Of a stretch of DNA of 64,000 nucleotides, positions 1-12,860 are shown piece after piece. The translations under genes and the position numbers were made by a program. Origin of the DNA: Morella rubra. Its lineage: Eukaryota > Streptophyta > Magnoliopsida > Fagales > Myricaceae. Below the pieces are notes generated by a model. The model ran no database searches. It worked only from the letters and a program-made list of their open reading frames with translations, and had not been told where the DNA came from. The DNA lies in contig CM025855.1 in NCBI GenBank assembly GCA_003952965.2, positions 20,957,122 through 21,021,121 on the forward strand, in the 5' to 3' direction. Position 1 is the stretch's first letter; every line of letters starts with the position of its first letter.

Positions 1-1680
1 GCTCTTGGAATGGTACAGCTTATGTAAAGAAAAGGTTGCTAAGACAACTCATCTTAATGCTCCTGGAAACAACCAAATGACTTCTCCAAAAACTCAGAAG
101 GAATTGGTGAATGCTGTTGCAGCGGAGACCACACTTGCCATCATTAAAGATATTGGGGACGGATTTTTTTCACTTATAGTTGATGAGTCTCGAGATAATC
201 AGTGAAGGAGCAAATGACAGTGGTTTTGAGATATGTGAACAAACGTGGACAGGTGATAGAAAGGTTTATTGGTGTGGAACATGTTACCGACACTTGCTCC
301 CAATCTTTGAAAAATGCTATAGACAAATTGTTTGCAAGACACGGGTTATCAATATCCAGATTGAGAGGTCAAGGGTATGATGGGCATCAAACATGCGAGG
401 CGAGTTCAATGGGTTGAAGTCGCTCATTTTGAGGGAATCCTTCTGCTACTATATCATTGTTTTGCTCACCAACTTCAATTGGTTATTGTGGCTACTGCAA
501 AAAATAACATCAAGTTTGTGATTTTTTTAATTACACTTATGATGATTGTGAATATAGTCGGAGCTTCTTGTAAAAAGAAAGATCTCTTCGCAAAGTCAAC
601 ATGAGAAGATAGTGGAGCTATTGGATAAGGGAGACATTTATAGTGGAAGGGCAAAAATCAAGAAACTAGTCTCACACAACAGGTGATACTCGTTGGGTTC
701 ATACCATTACAATAATCGTCTCTTCACTATGTGGTCAGCAGTGTTGGATGTGCTTGAAAACGTAAAAGAGGATGACACTTGCAAGAACAAAGATCCATGG
801 CTCTGAGTATGATGATAAGATGCAAAGCTTTGAGTTTGTATTCAATATGCATTTGTTGAGGAATATAATGAGAATTACAAATGAATTGTCACAAGCCTTA
901 CAACGAAAGATCAAGACATTGTTAATGCTATGATTTGGTTGGAGTTGTGAAGCGTCGTTGCAAGATTTGAGGAGATGAATGAGATGCTTTTTTGGAAGAA
1001 GTTAAAACTTTTTGTGTGAATAATTCTATCACTGTGCCCAATATGGAAGACATTATTCCAACTCGCGTCGTCTGAGGCGTGGAGGGCAAACAATTACTTA
1101 TTTTATTATTTTCGTGTGGAAGTGTTTTGCCAAGTTATTGATTTGATTGCTCAGGAGATGGATCATCGTTTCACAGAAGCAAGTACGGAGTTACTTCTTT
1201 GCATAGCATGTCTTGATCCAAGGAACTCATTCTCAGCGTTTGATCATGCTAAGTTACTTCGTCTTGCTGAGCTTTATCCAGAAGATTTCTCAGCAATTGA
1301 TTGTTTACTTAGAAATCAACTTCAAACTACATTATGATGTGAGAAGTATGATGCTTTTTCTGGCTTCAAGATATTGGAGGTCTTGCTGTGAAGATGGTTG
1401 AGACAAGAAAGCATACTCTATATCCATTGGTTTATTCCTTATTGAGTTGGCATTGGTCTTACCAGTTGCGACTGCAACCGTTGAGAGAGTGTTCTCTGCG
1501 ATGAAGATTATTAAGATTGATTTGCGTAATAAGATGAGAGATGACTAGATGAATGATAGTATGGTAGTATACATCGAGAGGAAAATTTTTGAAACTATTG
1601 AGAACGAAGCAATTTTGCAACGTTTTCAGAAGATGCAGACCCGTAGGATCCAATTATTACCTCTCAATCTCAATAAATAG
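1..1680 (+). pseudogene. Decayed hAT transposase, ZMYM1/TTF-type (DUF4371-like)
   Basis: Pieces of one transposase appear in order but in different frames. Near 50-205 is a segment with APGNNQMTSP and LIVDESRD, the DUF4371-type RNase-H start. Near 205-400 are LRYVNKRGQVIERFIG and RGQGYDG. Near 450-600 are HCFAHQLQLVIVA and IVGASCKKKDL. Near 1,120-1,335 is a segment with LLLCIACLDPRNSF. Near 1,450-1,680 is the hAT C-terminal dimerisation block (LPVATATVERVFSAMK), ending at a TAG at 1,680. A stop at 202-204, another at 1,546-1,548 and several frameshifts break the gene, so it cannot encode a working transposase. The 5' end lies outside the window. No terminal inverted repeat is visible here. 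In the family, the protein cuts and pastes DNA elements with 8-bp target duplications. Family assignment is strong; element borders are unknown. Confidence 0.85.
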
Positions 1681-1753
1681 TACGGTACATGTATTTCAAT
1701 ATTTTTAATGCTTTTAATCCTTAATTTTCGATATTTTAACTCCAACACATTTT

Positions 1754-2668
1754 TTGCATTGCGTAGGAAAAAATTTTGAGATGACATTTCACCTTAGGAG
1801 TTTGCCCTCCCTTAACTTGAGTTCTGGTTTTGCCACTGCTTCTAATACATTCAAAGCATCCTCATTACGTGTTGCAAAAGTGATAAAAGAAAAATTTGGG
1901 GTTGATTGTCAACCTAAGCATGTTGACAACCATCTTCGAACAGTGATGGCTACTTGGAGCACAATCGTCAAAATTTGCGTAAAAAGTAGATTTGGTTTGG
2001 ATGAAAATTTGAAGATGGTTATGTGTGCGAAAGAGACTTATGTCCAAGAAGTACACGTATTAAATGTAAACAAAAATGTTTCATTATTCTTTTATTACTT
2101 TTCACAAATAGTATTTTTACATATGATGATTTGTCTTTTCTTTCCTTTTAAATAGGCATTCCCAGATCATGAGCCTTTTTTGAACAAAAAGTTTGAGATG
2201 TATGATGAGATGACAATAGTTGTGGGAAAAGATATAGCAACTAGTGGATTTGGAAGATCACATATTAATGTTCAAGCATAAAACAATCCAGTTTTGGAAG
2301 AACCCATTGAAGTAGACATGGAAGGTGAAGACAAGTCAAGTGAAAAATAAACGTACTTTAATTCAACAACATCGAAATCAAGGTCAAATAGAAAAAGAGA
2401 TCGAGCTACTTTTGAACTAGAGGGCAAGTATACAACGATTGTTGAGAAGATGGACAATATTGCTAAATCAATTGCCAAAATGGATGCTTTCTTCTATGTT
2501 TATGATCTTTATGATGCAGTAATGAAGATTGAGGGTTTTGATGAGTTTATGCTTTGATCAACTTTTGACTATTTGATGGCTAATCAGATTGTTGCCAAAG
2601 CCTTTGTAAAGAAAAGTACGAAGGCATTGGTTGGAGAATTTCTTCAACCAGGGTTCTGGACATTGAAA
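1754..2668 (+). pseudogene. Decayed MYB/SANT-like DNA-binding domain gene
   Basis: Two exons can be read. The first (to about 2,049) has a Myb/SANT-like domain with RVAKVIKEKFGVDCQPKHVD followed by NHLRTVMATW. The second starts about 2,155 after a TTTAAATAG acceptor and continues with FPDHEPFLNKKFEMYDEM and VVGKDIATSGFG. This layout is typical of the plant L10-interacting-MYB-like proteins and of PIF/Harbinger accessory proteins. In-frame stops at 2,278-2,280, about 2,347 and about 2,556 break the second exon, and the first exon lacks a clear start. It sits 74 bp after the end of the hAT transposase remnant, so it may be cargo of a transposon or an independent retained fragment. I see no terminal repeats that settle this. 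Confidence 0.75.
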
Positions 2669-2674
2669 TGTTTA

Positions 2675-2850
2675 GGGGTTAATTACAGATTTTTAAAACA
2701 CTCGTATAATCTCTTTTATTTGTGGTTTGACTAGTTTACTATTTCTAGAATACTTTATGAAATATTTTGGAGTTAATTACATATTTTTAAAACACTCGTA
2801 TAATCTCTTTTATTTGTGGTTTGGCTAGTTTGCTATTTATAGAATACTTT
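2675..2850. repeat. 94-bp direct tandem duplication
   Basis: The block starting GGGGTTAATTACAGATTTTT at 2,675 recurs with few changes from 2,769, giving a period of 94 bp. The second copy is cut at about 2,850. It lies at the 3' edge of the MYB/SANT-like pseudogene. Confidence 0.8.
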
Positions 2851-3077
2851 ATTAGATGGTTTGTATTGAGCAGTAATGAAGAGAGGGGGAATTCTGCAGC
2901 GGATCAGGGAGAGAGGAGGCAGAACTTTGGGAATTTGGAAGCTCATTTTAGAGCCCTACGTAGTGTGTGTCTGCGCTTATTTCTTATCTTTTTGAGTTCT
3001 AAGTCATGGCATAGGATGCATGAATTTTCTTTGAGGAGAGAAAAAAGAGAAGTAGCTCAAAAACATATTGGAATATA

Positions 3078-3358
3078 GTTATCTCGCAATATTCTAGAAA
3101 ATCCCACATAGCAATCCATTTTGAAAATTTTCTAGAATTGATTTTTATTTTATTTCAAATTAATGTTAAGAATTAAGTTTATAAATTATATAAGTTTACG
3201 AAAAATACAATCTGAGCCAAACATTGAAAAATATTTTTTAGAAAATATATTTAAGGTAACAACCAAACACCGAAAATTATTATACTTTACAAAAACTTAA
3301 TGCATTGGAATCTACTTTACAAAAAAAAGTGTTTTACAGCAAAGCAAGCGAACCCTTA
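3078..3358 (-). mobile_element. Truncated copy of the MITE found at 24,456-25,213
   Basis: Read on the minus strand, this stretch matches the left half of the longer element at 24,456. It shares the end TAAGGGT...GTAAAACAC, the run GATTCCAATGCATTAAGTTT, and the block around CTAGAAAATCCCA. Only one of the 72-bp units that are tandem in the other copy is present. The other terminus is missing. The AGGG-type end suggests a hAT-like non-autonomous element. Confidence 0.6.
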
Positions 3359-3381
3359 ATCTAATAAAAGGAGTAAACTGT

Positions 3382-3543
3382 TTTCCAAATTATTTTATTG
3401 CATATAGAATACTACTTACCATACATGTTACAATTGCATATGCAGAAAGAAGTTTTTCAAATCTAAAGATTATAAAAAATTATTTACAAACAACTATATC
3501 TCAAGAAAGATTAAACGGTTTAACAAGGAAAGAAGCAAATTAA
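3382..3543 (+). pseudogene. hAT dimerisation-domain fragment
   Basis: An open stretch of 53 codons ending at TAA 3,541-3,543 reads FPNYFIAYRILLTIHVTIAY then AERSFSNLKIIKNYLQTTIS and QERLNGL. This is the conserved C-terminal dimerisation motif of ZMYM1-like hAT transposases. It lies 24 bp beyond the end of the MITE copy and has no start codon. It is probably a relic of another hAT copy and not the distal end of the one at 1-1,680, because that one already has its own dimerisation block. Confidence 0.75.
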
Positions 3544-4539
3544 TTTTTGGTTTTAATTTTGAATTTATTAATTTATTGAGCTGCTGTAATTCCAATTGGT
3601 TATTTTCAGCATGGTAAAGTTAATTTCTTTCCGTCTGTTTACAATAAGGACAAATATAAACAGCAACTACAAAAAAAAAATAGAGGAAGAATATCGTAAA
3701 ATACAATGTTTGATCGATCAGTGCCTCGGCTCCTATTTATAACCGCAATCCATATTTCCCAGTCAAGGAAATCTGGAAGTACGTAATCTGTCGGTGGAAA
3801 GCAGCCACTTGAACATAGCCTTGAAAAACCAAGCTCTGAGACAGCTATTATAAGGAGCTTGTACATACTAATTCATCAAGATTGAAGCAATGCGAAGAAT
3901 TATAAGTTAATATGTGCTCAGGCCCCTCAACAAAAATTGAGGCCTAAGACAAAAATTTCAAGTGGAGCTGTTTAAACTAGATATCTTGACTTTAAAAACC
4001 TCACTTAGAAGTGGCTGCTAAAATCAAAATAATTTATTTCACAAACGGAGTTACTTATAACCTTTGAGTATAAAATAGTTCTGGGTCCTTGATACTAAAA
4101 AATGATTTCACAAAGTTTATACATAAAATATAATATATTTTTCCCTTAAGATCATGCACCTTTACTTGGGCCTAGCTTGGGGGTAAGGGCCTTAAGCTGC
4201 CTACCCCTTCAGTCGCCCTGTCTGTGCTTATTTCAGAGTTAATCAGGGCACTACCCAGGCTGGTATTTTCCCATTTTTTTTTCTAAAACCCAACTAATCT
4301 CTAAACCTCGAAAGGCTAGCCAATAACATTGGCGCTCTGGAATATTGTTCGGAGCTGCATCGATAGGTACAGATAATTTCTTTCACTGCCCCCACCTTTA
4401 CTCGCGGTTGTAATTAACTGTACGTACTACGAACTAGGTTATAACAGGCGAACTGGCTGGTAAATTTTTGTGGTAATTACTTATGATAATTAAGATCTGT
4501 TAGAAGTTTGCTATAAATACTTGATACGTACTATTTGAT
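3544..4539. other. Intergenic, no gene seen
   Basis: AT-rich DNA without a supportable reading frame. Around 3,915-3,960 a GAGGCC-containing palindrome-like patch and around 4,160-4,235 a run of GGGCC/GGGGTAAGGGCC look like worn hAT element termini. Neither has a partner I could define. Confidence 0.5.
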
Positions 4540-5055
4540 TCTTAAGTTTTGACTTCTTTCAATAAATTTTTGTTAAGTTTTTCAAATTGATTGTAGGTCC
4601 CTAAATTTATAATTTTTGTCAAATATGTATTTTTGTTAAAGTTTCATTTACAAATTTAACGGTCCACACATCAACTTTAATCATAAATTGACATGTGTCA
4701 CCCCAAACTAAACTTATGTTATTTTGATTATTTTTTTATAGTTGTTTTCCTTATTTTTTTTAAAAATTGTGTTTTTTAAAATAATTAAAATAATTTTTTT
4801 ATACAGTTGATGTGGCATATATTGTTACGTGAGTTGGAAATTTTAATTGAGTTGGTAAGTTTATTAATTAATTTGAGTGACATGTATCAATTTATGATTA
4901 GACCTGACGTGTGAACATTAACTTTGTAGATGGAAATTTAATAGGACATATTTGATAACAATTACAAACCCAATAACCTTTATTACGGATTTGAAAATCT
5001 AATGACCAATTGTTAAAAAGGGTAAAAATCCAGAGACCAAATAGACACTTAACCC
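4540..5055. mobile_element. Mutator-like MITE with long degenerate inverted repeats
   Basis: The left arm contains the run TAATCATAAATTGACATGTG (4,679-4,698). The right arm, near 4,875-4,905, carries the inverse complement of nearly the same run and its neighbours (TCAAATATGT, CACACGTC). The arms are about 170 bp and the whole is about 515 bp, close to the size of the cleaner element at 43,150-43,665. The outer ends read TTAAGT on both sides. I found no convincing target duplication. There is no coding capacity. Confidence 0.5.
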
Positions 5056-8000
5056 TTATATTTTCCATCCATATAATTATATGTTTAATAGGCCGATATT
5101 GAAGCCTCACAAAGGAGCTAGGACAAGAATTTTCAGCTCGAACCACTACTGAATTGGCAAATCTCTGTCTTTATTGCCGTCAATATTTCTTCAATTTTTT
5201 TTTTTTTAAGAATTTCCATATCATTATTTGTAGACATGTAAGAAATTATAAGGAGAAGCTGAAAAAGAATCAAATTTTCAGTATATATCAAGGTGGAAAT
5301 ATGAATACTCTTTTAAAGTTTCCATTATAACCTTATGGTATATATATATGCTAACTCTTACTTATTATAATTTATATATTTTATTTTTTCAATAAATAAA
5401 CCTAAAATCCTATCCCCGTTATCTTGGACTCCTAAATCCAGCCGTTCAAACCTGCATATTAATCTTTTTCGAAGATGAGTTGAGCTCAAATTTTTGAAGA
5501 CTGATATTTTTGTTCAAAGCTTGCTTATGCATGTATTAATTGTGCGAGCTCGAGCTTGTTCACAAGCTACTTGAGTAAGATATTATTGGGGAAATTATAA
5601 TAAACCCCTGCAAATTACTACCACGTTCTCAAAAGCATATATACCTAAACTATAGTTCCTTGTAAGTATCTCCCAAATCTATGTTTCTATTACGATTCCA
5701 TCCTTAGACCCCAAAAAGCCGTTAACTCGGATGATTTTCATTCCATATGACCCGAACGTGTCTCTCTCCCTCTATAAACTACGATTATGCCCCCATACCC
5801 TAGAGTCATAACTCTAGAATTTTGTTTAGCACTCCAGGTAAAAACTTAAAATCATGAAACAAGAACATTCTATTATCCTAGTTAATTAGGTAAACTATGC
5901 GCATCCACTTTTGAAAACTACATTGACCAATCTTGTATTTATATATACTAGCCTCTACATAATGTTTTTCTTTCACAAATCTGATAATTGTTTTGCATCT
6001 AAAAATTTAAACAAATCTATATCGGGTTTATTTAAACTTCTTCTATAATATGCACTAAATGCACACGCACATCCACCTCTATATCCGGAATTAAACTCAT
6101 AAAAAATTTAAATATATCGATTACAATAAAAAGAAAGTTTTGGTTTATCTCCAGCAAACACTTGAAATATCTGATTCTAAAATTAGATAAAATATTATTA
6201 AAAAAAAAAAAGAATTAAAAAAAGTATATGAGTACAGATAAGTTTATACCAGCTAGTCGAGTTGCATTTATTTAACTTAGGATGATTAATCATTACAGGA
6301 GCTTCAATTGTTGTTAAAACTTGGTTCGTTTCTTAAACGAACAAAACCGATTCTATTAATTTCTACGAGTCAATTTCGAGTTTTTCATGAAGGATTCAAT
6401 CATTTATAGTTTATATATTTTAGCCTTCCAAAAATTTGAAGATCTCCGTTTTACTCTTGACCTTTAAAAAAAAAGAAAGAAAAACCAAAAAACAGCCCTT
6501 TATACCCCTTCAAAATTGAAAATAACATCCCTTGACACCCCCGAAATTTAGAAATAACGCTCTGGTGCCCAAAAAATCTAAAACGACTCATTCTGTTAAC
6601 ATCCCTTAAAAAAAAAATAATTCTAGATTTTCCTTCATGCTGATCAAAGAAAAAAATTAAATGTTTTAAAATTCAGAATATTCTATGAGTAAAATTCCCT
6701 TATGTTCTTTAAGTTACTTCATTAATATCTTTCTTTGCTCCCGCGCGCGACCACAACTTTGGAGGAAAACGTTAATTAAATATACTAAGTTTTCGATTGC
6801 AGATTAGAAGATCATTATACCATTATCTTTAATTTATAATCTTCCACTACGTCCATCGATCGTGCATAAATATCCATATGTCAATTTATATAATCATGCT
6901 CCATGCTAGTAACATTTTTTTTTTTTTACCTCTAATACATTTACAATTATCTATTTTTTTACTACACTATATATATATTATGCAAATTAGCTTCGTCACT
7001 GATAATTACGTGCTCTTATTTTAATTGATCGACTTTTTCTTTTCTTGAAGCTACTAGTATAGTTGGACCATCATATATAGGAGGTCGTGCGTCATGTTTG
7101 TCAATTGATACCTTAAAACATACAGATCAACTAATCAAAGCCTCAAAAAGAGAGAAAAGACACATCTACACATGACAAATGTCCCTCAACATGTTTTGTT
7201 AAATAAGTGCCTGTCACAATGCGGATATTGCTAATTCTATCCCTTTCTCTCTCCCTCTCCCTTTTACAAGGTTGTGGATGGGCCAGGTCATTGACATCAC
7301 TGACCACACATATCACAAGACTTCATGTAAAAAAAAAAAAAGCCCCGCCCTGGCAGAACTAATATATATATAGACAAATCTCACTATTATGTGGTGATAC
7401 TTTGTTCAATAGGTAGTTGTCCCATTCAAAATTGGGGAGACACTAGGCATAAGGTGTCTCCAGATGTATTCAAAGGGCACTCATAGCCTCTCAAGACCTT
7501 GAAAAGCTTCTGGCTTTAATGAGTGGCTTTGCTTTGCCCCGTGATCAATTAGCACTTTGCTCTCTTGTGATCATATTTTTCTAAGAGGCTAGGGGACTGA
7601 AAATTTAGGGCCCTAGCTAGCTGGTTTTTGGATCTTATGAGAAGCACTTGTCAATCGACATGCAGTACATAATCCTGTTGGACCAAATGGAAGAAAATCA
7701 TGAGTTATATCAGCAAAATCATCCTGCTAGAATTTTACCTAGCCACATATATTACCACTTGGAAATAAAAGCATTTCGATCTCGTACGTATTTTAGGTCT
7801 TGTACTACGTACGTACGTCCTGAACAAAAGTAACAAAACCACAAACTTGGCAAGCTGTAGTAGGAAATGCTCCGAGACGTCATCAATACACTTCAACAAC
7901 AAATCGCCTATAATGTCGTAAATAAGAGTCTTCTTGAACCGACAAGCTGCACCAATGAAATATTTATGGCCTTGGCCGCGGGCTTCTGTCTTTTTTTTCT

Positions 8001-9756
8001 TCTCTTTCGCAATTAATTAAGAAATTGATCAGGGTTCCTAGTAAATTTACTATATCATTAATGCTCAACTAACCCTAAACCTAACTTGTCTTAACCAAGT
8101 GAAACTCACACTACGAATTAATTAATGGGGCTGACACCAAAAGCTTTGAAACTGATGTGCTTACGCCACTTTTCCAGTTAGGTTCAAAGATGAGGATGAT
8201 GATGATAACCACAGCATTGCAGATCCCCCCACACCCATCCCGGTGTCGAGTTTATGCGTATTAGCTGTTGTCATTAGGTTATTGGGTAGTTTTTGGTTGG
8301 GAAGAACGCTTGTGGTTCTCTGTACTTGGATAGTCACTCCTTAATCATTCCTGTGGAAAATTTAACGCAAACCAGCTAGCTGCAGAGATGATTCGCACAT
8401 ATGGACCTCTTCAGCTCCATACATCCTGAGATAAACAGCTACCACGAGTCTCTAAAGGGTGAAAACTGATTAGTAACCAAAAAGAACCCAGCTTTTTCGA
8501 TAAAAAAATATTTGCTTACCGGGGGAAGATGTGGACGTTCACGATCGATCGTAATTCTGCAGATCTACAAAGTGATAGAGATAGATCACTGTGGCACGTC
8601 TTCTGGTTGCGGGTTTGGCAATAATATTTACAATTATGTGACTTTAGGATAAATACATAGTAGTACTAGGAAGCATATACATATGATTCTGATTCGTGAC
8701 CATTCCCATCTCATAGATAAATATCTTTAACCAATGGACTGCTGCTTTAGTTACTCCTGGAGACCCTGCAGTTCGACACTTGTCACTACAAAACAGTACT
8801 GGCTATAGCTTAGCTAGGAGGATAACGATGACGTAATACAAGTGAAAAAAGGTAGCATTTAAAAATAGTTTAATCAACTTTAACACCCCACATTGATAGT
8901 GGATTAGGAGCCTAATCGAATGGCGTAAGCAGGAACAAAAGATGCGTGCAAGTAAATTAGTATTATTCTAAGATGCACCATCACATCCCACTTGGTAGTA
9001 TATATAAGACTAAGAACACAGAAGAGACAACAATGCCGGGAGAAGATTTGGAGAATATTAATAGGGGATCAAGAAAGTTAGTGAGAGATAGACGGAAGTG
9101 ATATGTAATAAAATATATATGGGGGAGGGGAGGATTATGGAATATTTAAGCGGAGGAGATGAAAAAGGCGAGGAAGAGGATGATGATGAGCTTATCCTGT
9201 TTGAACCTATCACTACAAACTCTGATGACCTCAGGAAGGAATTTGGAAGAGAGGGGGGGAAACAAAAAAGGTGGGTTGTTTAGTGGGGGTGGGAAAGTGG
9301 AGACAGTGCAGATATGATGGTACAGGAGAAGGTACCGAAAATTTTGAGAACCCATGATGGGGAAGAGAGCTAAAAGGCCGAGGCTAGCTACTTGAAAGCA
9401 GATGTCCAGGCAGGCGCTGGTTATGGAATTTTCGAAAGCCTGCGTCATGTGGTGACACGTGGAGTGAAATTGATGATCAGGTCGTGCCATCGAGGTTTAA
9501 ATTAAGGTTGATTTCAACTATGTGTCGTGATTTTGACAATCGAATACTATTATTAGATGATTTAATGTCAATCATATATGTAAACCATTAAATAAATTAT
9601 ATATTTTTAAAAATAACAAAAGAAAGACAAAAAATTGAATATTGATAGATCATGAATTGTGTTTAAACATATTATCATCTTGAGATTTGACTAATATATG
9701 TAGAGCATTTAATCAATCGGGTGGGCTAATTGCCAAATAGATAGTACCACTTCGCA
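5056..9756. other. Gene desert with simple repeats and worn repeat ends
   Basis: No protein gene is supportable. 5,587-5,830 resembles a one-sided transposon terminus, with phrases similar to the long inverted repeats at 28,594 and 42,988 (CCTAAACTATAG). 6,440-6,600 is another such AT-rich patch. 8,994-9,006 holds a TATATATAAG box ahead of a 22-codon frame (9,033-9,101) and an acidic 61-codon frame (9,098-9,283); neither resembles a family I know. A CACGTG-type G-box core sits near 9,452-9,460. An imperfect hairpin at 7,471-7,531 is listed separately. Confidence 0.45.
7434..7531 (+). other. Two adjacent hairpins, possible small-RNA precursor
   Basis: GGAGACAC (7,436-7,443) pairs perfectly with GTGTCTCC (7,454-7,461) across a 10-nt loop. 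Directly after it, CAAAGGGCACTCATAGCC (7,471-7,488) pairs, with two small bulges, with GGCTTTAATGAGTGGCTTTG (7,512-7,531), giving about 16 pairs. Neither arm matches a conserved plant miRNA that I recognise. This is base-pairing potential only and could be chance. Confidence 0.25.
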
Positions 9757-9990
9757 GGGGCGAAGCCAGAGGGAGCCTGGGGGCCGGGAGGGGCGTACGT
9801 GGCCCCCAAACCCACAAAAATTGGTGAAATTTTTTAAATTTAATCCTTATTTTTTTCAAATTTTTTGTATTGATCCTTTAAAAATAAAAATATTGCATTT
9901 TAGCCCCTCAAAAAAATTAAAAATCTCAGCGTCACCCTTGGGCACTTAATTCGTAACTTTGAATTTTCGAAAAAAAATCAAATAGGTTGT
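9757..9990. mobile_element. One terminus of a hAT-like element
   Basis: The sequence CAGGGGCGAAGCCAGAGGGA followed by a G/C-rich patch with GGCCCCCAAA and then AT-rich DNA with GCCCCTCAAAA is a common plant hAT/MITE end. The opposite end with the inverted repeat was not found, so the element is truncated or its border lies further away in decayed DNA. Confidence 0.45.
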
Positions 9991-10794
9991 AAATGGATGA
10001 GATTCAAATTAGAAAGTAAAGGCCATATATATATATATATATCCATTGGACGTGAAACTTGAGATATATGGCGTGGAGAATATATGATAGAAGGTACGTA
10101 ATTTTATACTTATCCCGAAGAAATAGAAAACTATGAAATTTATGTGATCTTTTATTATTTAGCGCTTGTGCACATGTGCTATCCATAAAATACCTATTGT
10201 CAGGGTCGGTTTCAAGTTATACAATTCGACGATGACTCATGTAGCACATCTTTTTACCGTGTGATAGATACTTAGATGCAATATATTAGTTACACATTTG
10301 ACATTTCAATTTTTCCTTATACTCCACCTAGATAAATTACTCTATGCCGCAAAATCATTAATTTTTATATCACATTTTCAATTCCTCCACTAATGTAAAT
10401 ATTAATATCATTTTTTGGAGATCTTGGACTTGGAATTAGTAACCTCATCATAAAAAATGAGTAGGCCTACTATACACTAATTACATAATAATACTGGTAA
10501 AAAATTTTCATTTAGGATGTACAAATTAAATATGTTCAGTAGTACACAATATTCTCAACATCCATTAGTATTATGATTAATATGTATAATTGTAATAACA
10601 TCCATAAGTACGATCAACATCCATTACTTATGATGAACTAAGTATGGTAAACATCCCGTAGCACACATAACATGTATGATATGTACTAATTACATCTATA
10701 CAGGACATGTAAAACCTATCTAATACTATGACCAATATTCATTACTATAAGGATGACCAAAATATTTTATTACGCCATATATATTTCAAAAATA

Positions 10795-11085
10795 ATTAAT
10801 CATTGCCTTCCGTTTCGATTTAGTAGTTAAACTATATGCAAAATGATCGAAATGTCCTTTAAAGATAAAATTACTAAAACTATTAAAAAATAAAAATTAT
10901 TATATATAAAAAGTAATCTTTTTAAATAAAACATTTTGAAATTCTATTTCATTAATCTATATATTGTTAATTTATTTATTAAATTTTTATTTGTTTTTTA
11001 AAAATTTTACCTTGGAGGGGCGTTTCAATCAATTCACATAACTTTCTGTATGACTTAATAGCCAAATTAAACCAAAGGCTAGGAT
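10795..11085. mobile_element. Degenerate relative of the MITE at 43,150-43,665
   Basis: The core from about 10,835 to 11,030 matches the core of the element at 43,150 in order: ATGATCGAAATGTCC, then an AT-rich centre including TTTTTAAATAAAAC and a run like TTGTTTTTTAAAAATTTTAC, then GGGGCGTTTCAATCAATT. Its flanks form only a weak inverted repeat. It is a decayed copy of the same Mutator-like MITE family. Confidence 0.55.
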
Positions 11086-12149
11086 TGATGGTTTCCATAT
11101 AAGGTGTAATAAAACAGTTTTGAACTTCAGGGAGACTGATTGATTTTTGCTCAAAGATAAGGAAGTTACAATATGATGTTTCCCCTATAATATATCTGCT
11201 TAATTAGTGCACAGAAAACTTATCATGTAGATAATATATTATTTAGACGGTCTATTTTATAGAATTTTATAGATAATATATCACTTATTAAGGGTCCTTA
11301 GCTTAATAAATACATGGTACTTATAAAATATAGTTATTTAAAAAATATTTTTTTAGTCTTTAGATTTTACACAATTTTTAAAACAACTTCTTGAGTTTTA
11401 AAATTGAAGAAATTAGTTCTTAAGTTTGTCTCCGGCTCAAGAATCAATCTTCTGTCAAAAATTTATCAAGCCTCCTAAAATCAAGATCACATGCTACGTG
11501 ATCAGCACGGTTTCAATCAGATGTTACGTCAACAACCTAGGATTGATTAAAGTTTTTGTAAAATAATAATAAATCACCCGAAATTGATTAATTTAAAAAT
11601 TCAAATCACTCAAAAATTTGAATAAGGAAAAAATTCAAAACCAAATTTTTGGAAGGAATAGCCTATAAAAATAGAATTTTTGTTAATTGAAATAGAAAAT
11701 ATTTAAAAAGAAAAAAGAAAAAAATAACCAATGGGATGGCCGTACGTGAGCCACCAGCCGGGGACATACAATAACGTTATTATATGTACGATATGCTTAT
11801 CAATATTCATATGTGCTTGACAGGATGATAATAACAACAAAAAGTTAATAATAATAATAATCATGGTTAATGCTAAAAAAAAAAAGGGACCGCCAATTGA
11901 CATAATAGGCAAATGTTCAATTAACAAACCATGTGATTATACAGTACTCCTAGCTAAAATGTCGCCAAAAACAGACACCGGGTCTCAAACATAAAATCTA
12001 GTCAAATATAAAACCACGGGTGGCAAATATGTAGTGATAATCGCGTTGATCGCGAAGGCTGCAGATTTGATCCTCAATACTATTGAATCGAGTATCCATC
12101 TGGTCAAATCAACAATCAATCATCTGGCTGATCTCTCCCAATAGTGCGT
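11086..12149. other. Intergenic, no gene seen
   Basis: AT-rich DNA. 11,330-11,660 has the low-complexity style of a transposon terminus but no partner. An imperfect poly-A/AAT tract lies at 11,840-11,885. No reading frame looks like a gene. Confidence 0.4.
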
Positions 12150-12860
12150 CTATCCATGGAAGATGCCCCACCTTGTTGGAAGAGCTCTCACCGACTTCGG
12201 GACTACAGACTGTCTGGAATGTCTCGAAGGCTGGCCATCCGAAGGTCTAGCACTCACATCTGACTCTTCACCCACGCGTGACTCGTGTGGAAGATGGGCT
12301 ACACTACAGCTAAGTGTACTTTGCGAGAACGAACCTATCTGAGCATAGGGCCTCTCTTCTGGATGAGCAGGTACAACAACAACTACTAGCATCAATGAGA
12401 TCAGCAAGCCACGCGGAAGTCCTTCTCACTTGAAGGTTGACTGTGAATCTCGAACTAGGTGTTGTATAATAAGAGCGGGAAGGTCAATCGGGATATGACG
12501 AGCAACTATACAAATCCTTGATTTAACCCAAAGTTTGTCCTATGATGTTTATGCGCCACGTTCCAAATGAATAAGGTGCAACGTCTAAAACAATGTCGTG
12601 AGTCTGACGGATCACTATGATAAAGAACAAAGTCTCGGCCAATCAACTCTTTGTACCCCTCTGACATAGTTAGGTCTAATTGAAGAAAACCAACTGGATC
12701 TGGTTGCCGTATGTCAATAGATTGGGTAACTAGCTAGCTGATCAAAAGACTGACAAACAAGCCTCAAACCTCGGCTACAAAAAATTTTGATGCCAAATTA
12801 CTATCCGTACGAACAGGATATGTAGTGTGAACTAGACTTGTACGTAGTGATGATTATTCT
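12150..12860 (-). pseudogene. Unrecognised decayed coding-like stretch
   Basis: On the minus strand several neighbouring frames read as protein-like text: RQPDPVGFLQLDLTMSEGYK and GRDFVLYHSDPSDSRHC near 12,600-12,720, and a proline/serine-rich tail near 12,150-12,400 containing PEERPYAQIGS. Frame changes and stops separate them. The composition is less AT-rich than the surroundings. I do not recognise the family. The style (a conserved block followed by a Ser/Pro-rich tail) resembles transposon-borne plant proteins, but that is a guess. Confidence 0.3.
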
